From: Acidobacteriota bacterium
GTDB lineage: Bacteria; Acidobacteriota; Polarisedimenticolia; J045
DNA: 26,005 bases
Assembly: GCA_024276295.1 (NCBI GenBank)
Contig: JAJRXN010000185.1
Coordinates: forward strand, 1-26,005
Reading direction: 5' to 3'
The position numbers were made by a program, and so were the translations under genes. The notes beneath the pieces were generated by a model, which saw only the letters and a list, made by a program, of their open reading frames with translations, did not search any database and was not told the DNA's origin. This document shows, one piece after another, positions 23,473 to 26,005 of the stretch (positions within the stretch are counted from its first letter, which is position 1; every line of letters begins with the position of its first letter).

Positions 23473-23916
23473 ATGTCGTCGATCGGCCGGCGGGTCCTGG
23501 GTCTCTGCGCCGGGCTGCTGGTGGGCGTCGTGGTGATCGGCGCCATCGAGGCGGTCGGCCATGCCGCCTTCCCCCCCCCCGCGGGAACCGACCTCGCCGA
23601 CCGGCAGGCCCGCGCCGAACTGATCGCCTCGGCGCCGGCGGGGCTGTCGCTGGTCACGGCGGCGGCCTGGCTCGTCGGCAGCCTGGCAGCGGCCCTGCTC
23701 GCGAGGACGATCGAGGGACCGGGGCGGGCCGTCGCGACGACGATCGCCGGCACGCTGCTCGTGCTGGCGGGCGTCTCCAACGTCGTCGCCCTGCCGTATC
23801 CCGCGTGGTTCCGCGTTCTCGGTCCGGCGGCGCTCGCCGCCGGCAGCCTGGCCGGCGGCCGGCTCGCCGGGCTCGGCCTCGCGCGCCGGTCGAAGGCCGG
23901 CACGTCTCCGCGATGA
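23473..23916 (+). CDS. Small four-helix membrane protein of unknown function
   Basis: This encodes 147 residues with four predicted membrane helices (about 8-30, 55-75, 86-106 and 112-132) and a basic C terminus. I do not recognise a named family. GGAG precedes the ATG. A run of ten C (23571-23580) falls inside the gene, encoding FPPP in the loop after the first helix; a gain or loss of one C here would break the frame. Its stop overlaps the next start as ATGA, so it is probably co-translated with the NfeD-like gene and may act with it. Confidence 0.7.
   Translation: MSSIGRRVLGLCAGLLVGVVVIGAIEAVGHAAFPPPAGTDLADRQARAELIASAPAGLSLVTAAAWLVGSLAAALLARTIEGPGRAVATTIAGTLLVLAGVSNVVALPYPAWFRVLGPAALAAGSLAGGRLAGLGLARRSKAGTSPR
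23571..23580 (+). repeat. Run of ten C inside a membrane protein gene
   Basis: A homopolymer of ten C lies in codons 33-36 of the gene at 23473. Such tracts can change length by slipped-strand mispairing and are also common places for sequencing error. The frame as given is open. Confidence 0.85.
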
Positions 23917-24347
23917 AGCCCGGACCGCCGTCGCACCGGCGGGCGACGCTCCTGCGCTACTTGGCGGTCCAGGTGGTCGGCACGGTCGGTCTGCTGATCG
24001 TGCTCTACGTGCTCCACCTGCTGTTCGACCTCGCGTGGTGGGTCATCGCGGTCGTCCTTCTGCTCTCGGTGACCAAGGACGTCCTGCTGTATCCCAAGCT
24101 GCGCGAGGCTTACAGTCCGCACGCCGGCCGAACGGGTCGCGAGGCGCTGATCGGCGAGCCCGCCGTGGCCACCACCGCGCTTGCGCCCCAGGGCTACGTC
24201 CGGGTGCGCGGCGAGATCTGGCGCGCCCGCCTGCCGGACGACGGCGGGCACGCCGCGGAAGGCGCCCTGCTCGTCGTCACGGGATTCGACGGGATGACGC
24301 TGTTGGTCGCACCGTCCGGCGAGCCGGCGGGCCCCGGCCGGCCGTAG
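23913..24347 (+). CDS. NfeD-like membrane protein with C-terminal OB-fold
   Basis: This encodes 144 residues. One or two membrane helices (about 18-36 and 41-56) are followed by a soluble C-terminal domain with the NfeD pattern: ALIGEPAVATTALAPQG, YVRVRGEIWRARL, then ALLVVTGFDGMTLLVAP. Short NfeD proteins (class 1b) often partner with stomatin/prohibitin-like proteins, but none is encoded here. It overlaps the preceding membrane protein gene (ATGA) and ends 40 bases before the next gene. Confidence 0.82.
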   Translation: MKPGPPSHRRATLLRYLAVQVVGTVGLLIVLYVLHLLFDLAWWVIAVVLLLSVTKDVLLYPKLREAYSPHAGRTGREALIGEPAVATTALAPQGYVRVRGEIWRARLPDDGGHAAEGALLVVTGFDGMTLLVAPSGEPAGPGRP

Positions 24348-24387
24348 AATCGCCACGCGCCGTCCGGCGCCGACCGGAGAGACGACC

Positions 24388-25416
24388 ATGCATGCGACTC
24401 GGATTCCCGTGCCTTTCCTGCTGCCGCTGGCCCTCGCCTACGCCATCGCGGCGCTGTCCGTTCCGCCGGCCGAAGCCGACGCCCGCATCGAGCAGGTCAC
24501 GACCGTCGACATGCCGGGAGCGATGGGCTCGATGCTCAAGGCGCTCTCGCGCCGCGGCGGCGAGGAAGGCCTGACCGACATCGTCCTGGTCAGCGGGCAG
24601 CGCAAGCTCGAGCGCCGCGGCGATCGGGGTACGCTGATCGATCTCGACAAGAAGAAGATCTACGAGATCGACTACCGCCGGCAGCGCTATTCCGTCCGGA
24701 GCTTCGACGAGCTGCGCCGCGAGATGGAACAGGCCTTCCAGGAGGGCGAGGACGGCGGCCCCGGCGAGCCCGCCCCGGAGACCGAGGACGAGATCTCCGA
24801 GTACGACGTCACGTTCGATGTCTCGCGTACGGAAGAGACGCGGACGATCGCCGGCCACGAGTGCCGCAAGACGCTGCTGACGATCACGGCGCGCCCGCGC
24901 GAGGGCTCGGAGAGCGAAGGCGGGGAGCTGAAGATCACGGCGGCCCTGTGGATCGGCCCGAAGCTCGCCCCGATCGAAGAGATCACCGCGTTCGAGCGGC
25001 GCTATGCCGAGGCGATCGGGTTCGAGGACTTCACCGGCGAACGCGGCAGCCTCGCGTCGCTGCAGATGGCCTACCCCGCGCTGGTCGAGGGCATGAAGAC
25101 CCTGCGCGAGCACGAACGGGACTTCGAGGGCAGCGTCCTGCTGACGGAGGTCTCCGTGGCGGCCCGGGAAGGTGCGCCCGCGGCCTCCGGAGACGGGGCG
25201 GACGACGATGACGGCCCGCCGAAGGTGGGGCGGATGCTCAGGAAGCTCGGCGGCGTGTTCGGCCGGAAACGCCGGCAGCGCGAGCAGGCCGAGGGCGACG
25301 CGGGAGCGCAGGGGGCTCCGCGCCGGATCCTGACGATGACGACCGAGGTCCGCGGGGTCGGCTCGCAGGTCGACCCGGCGGAGCTGGCGATCCCGGAAGG
25401 GTTCCGCCTGCGCTGA
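24388..25416 (+). CDS. Secreted DUF4412-like protein
   Basis: This encodes 342 residues with a signal peptide (hydrophobic core about 8-24, cleavage likely after PPAEA). The mature part resembles DUF4412-type proteins: DIVLVSGQRKLERRG, then LIDLDKKKIYEIDYRRQRYSV, and EYDVTFDVSRTEETRTIAGHECRKTLLT. Residues about 267-300 are low-complexity and basic near RKRRQR. Function unknown; related proteins are periplasmic. CGGAGAG precedes the ATG. The stop is 10 bases before the convergent stop of the kinase gene. Confidence 0.75.
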   Translation: MHATRIPVPFLLPLALAYAIAALSVPPAEADARIEQVTTVDMPGAMGSMLKALSRRGGEEGLTDIVLVSGQRKLERRGDRGTLIDLDKKKIYEIDYRRQRYSVRSFDELRREMEQAFQEGEDGGPGEPAPETEDEISEYDVTFDVSRTEETRTIAGHECRKTLLTITARPREGSESEGGELKITAALWIGPKLAPIEEITAFERRYAEAIGFEDFTGERGSLASLQMAYPALVEGMKTLREHERDFEGSVLLTEVSVAAREGAPAASGDGADDDDGPPKVGRMLRKLGGVFGRKRRQREQAEGDAGAQGAPRRILTMTTEVRGVGSQVDPAELAIPEGFRLR

Positions 25417-25426
25417 TGCGGCAGGA

Positions 25427-26005
25427 TCAGCCGGACTCGAGCCGCGCCTCGAGGGCGCGGACGACGTGCTCGCAGACCTTGACCCGCGCCCAGCGCTTGT
25501 CCTCGGCCTCGACGATCGTCCACGGCGCATGGGCGGTGCTGGTCTGGCGCAGCATGTCGCTGACGGCGACGTAGTACTCCGGCCATCGCGCACGGTTGCG
25601 CCAGTCCTCGTCGGTGATCTTGTGCCGGCGGATCGGCGACTGCTCGCGGCGACGGAAACGCCTGAGCTGTTCTTCGGGGCTGATGTCGAGCCAGAACTTG
25701 ACGATCACCACGCCATGGGACGAGAGCACCCGCTCGAACTCGTTGATTTCCTGGTACGCACGACGCCACTCGTCCTCGGTACAGAAGCCCTCGACGCGCT
25801 CTACGAGCACACGTCCGTACCACGAGCGGTCGAAGACGCCCCAGTGGCCGTCCTTCGGGATCTTGGTCCAGAACCGCCACAGGTAGTGGCGCGCCTTTTC
25901 CGGGGGACTCGGAGCGGCGATCGGGATCACCTGGTAGCCCCGCGGGTCGAGCCGTGCGGTCAGGCGCTTGATGGCGCCCCCCTTGCCGGCCGCGTCCCAG
26001 CCCTC
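25427..26005 (-). CDS. PPK2 family polyphosphate kinase, C-terminal part
   Basis: The gene enters from the right edge; 192 codons plus a stop are visible, and the N-terminal start lies outside. The visible part begins with the Walker A region EGWDAAGKGGAIKRL and continues with the Walker B/lid stretch DRSWYGRVLVERV, then VIVKFWLDISPEEQLRRF and the basic lid (RRREQSPIRRHK). These are hallmarks of PPK2 kinases, which use polyphosphate to phosphorylate nucleotides (AMP to ADP, or NDP to NTP). The subclass cannot be decided from the fragment. It is convergent with the DUF4412-like gene, with a 10-base gap and no visible terminator. Confidence 0.9.
   Translation of the reverse strand, partial: EGWDAAGKGGAIKRLTARLDPRGYQVIPIAAPSPPEKARHYLWRFWTKIPKDGHWGVFDRSWYGRVLVERVEGFCTEDEWRRAYQEINEFERVLSSHGVVIVKFWLDISPEEQLRRFRRREQSPIRRHKITDEDWRNRARWPEYYVAVSDMLRQTSTAHAPWTIVEAEDKRWARVKVCEHVVRALEARLESG

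Overview
This is a 26-kb stretch of very GC-rich bacterial chromosome, densely packed with genes and free of rRNA, tRNA, CRISPR, insertion sequences or phage genes that I can recognise. ExbB/ExbD-type motor proteins, signal peptides, a lipobox and a DUF1343/NamZ muramidase point to a diderm (Gram-negative-type) organism. The frequent GTG starts, the 4-bp stop/start overlaps and the many family members without close well-known relatives would fit an uncultured, high-GC phylum such as Acidobacteriota, Myxococcota or Binatota, but the window alone cannot settle this.

Layout. Positions 1-2306 (minus strand) hold a possible operon: PP2C/SpoIIE-type phosphatase, CvpA-like membrane protein, YjbQ family protein, and the start of a NamZ-like muramidase. 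A strong GC-rich hairpin (2365-2412) separates it from the next minus-strand operon. Positions 2441-7951 (minus) hold that operon: a small membrane-anchored periplasmic protein, ExbB-like, ExbD-like, a proline-rich TonB-like protein, a secreted TPR-like protein and a secreted protein of unknown function. This looks like a self-contained, ion-motive-force-driven envelope machine and is the most interesting item in the window. Positions 8149-10529 (minus) encode a CNNM/CBS/CorC membrane protein and a rhomboid protease with a zinc ribbon.

Positions 10593-18921 (plus) run from a secreted duplicated-domain protein directly into an AddB-like nuclease, an AddA-like helicase-nuclease (the double-strand-break repair pair) and a short protein that is only the C-terminal part of a formyltransferase. 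The last three are joined by 4-bp GTGA overlaps. Positions 18945-20890 (minus) encode a CPBP-type membrane protein lacking its usual glutamate, and an arylsulfotransferase-like lipoprotein.

Positions 21037-25416 (plus) hold a tandem glyoxalase-fold protein, a small possible GAF-like protein, a ketoacyl-ACP synthase III, a four-helix membrane protein, an NfeD-like protein and a secreted DUF4412-like protein. The window closes with a convergent, partial PPK2-type polyphosphate kinase (minus). No gene-free stretch exceeds about 200 bases.
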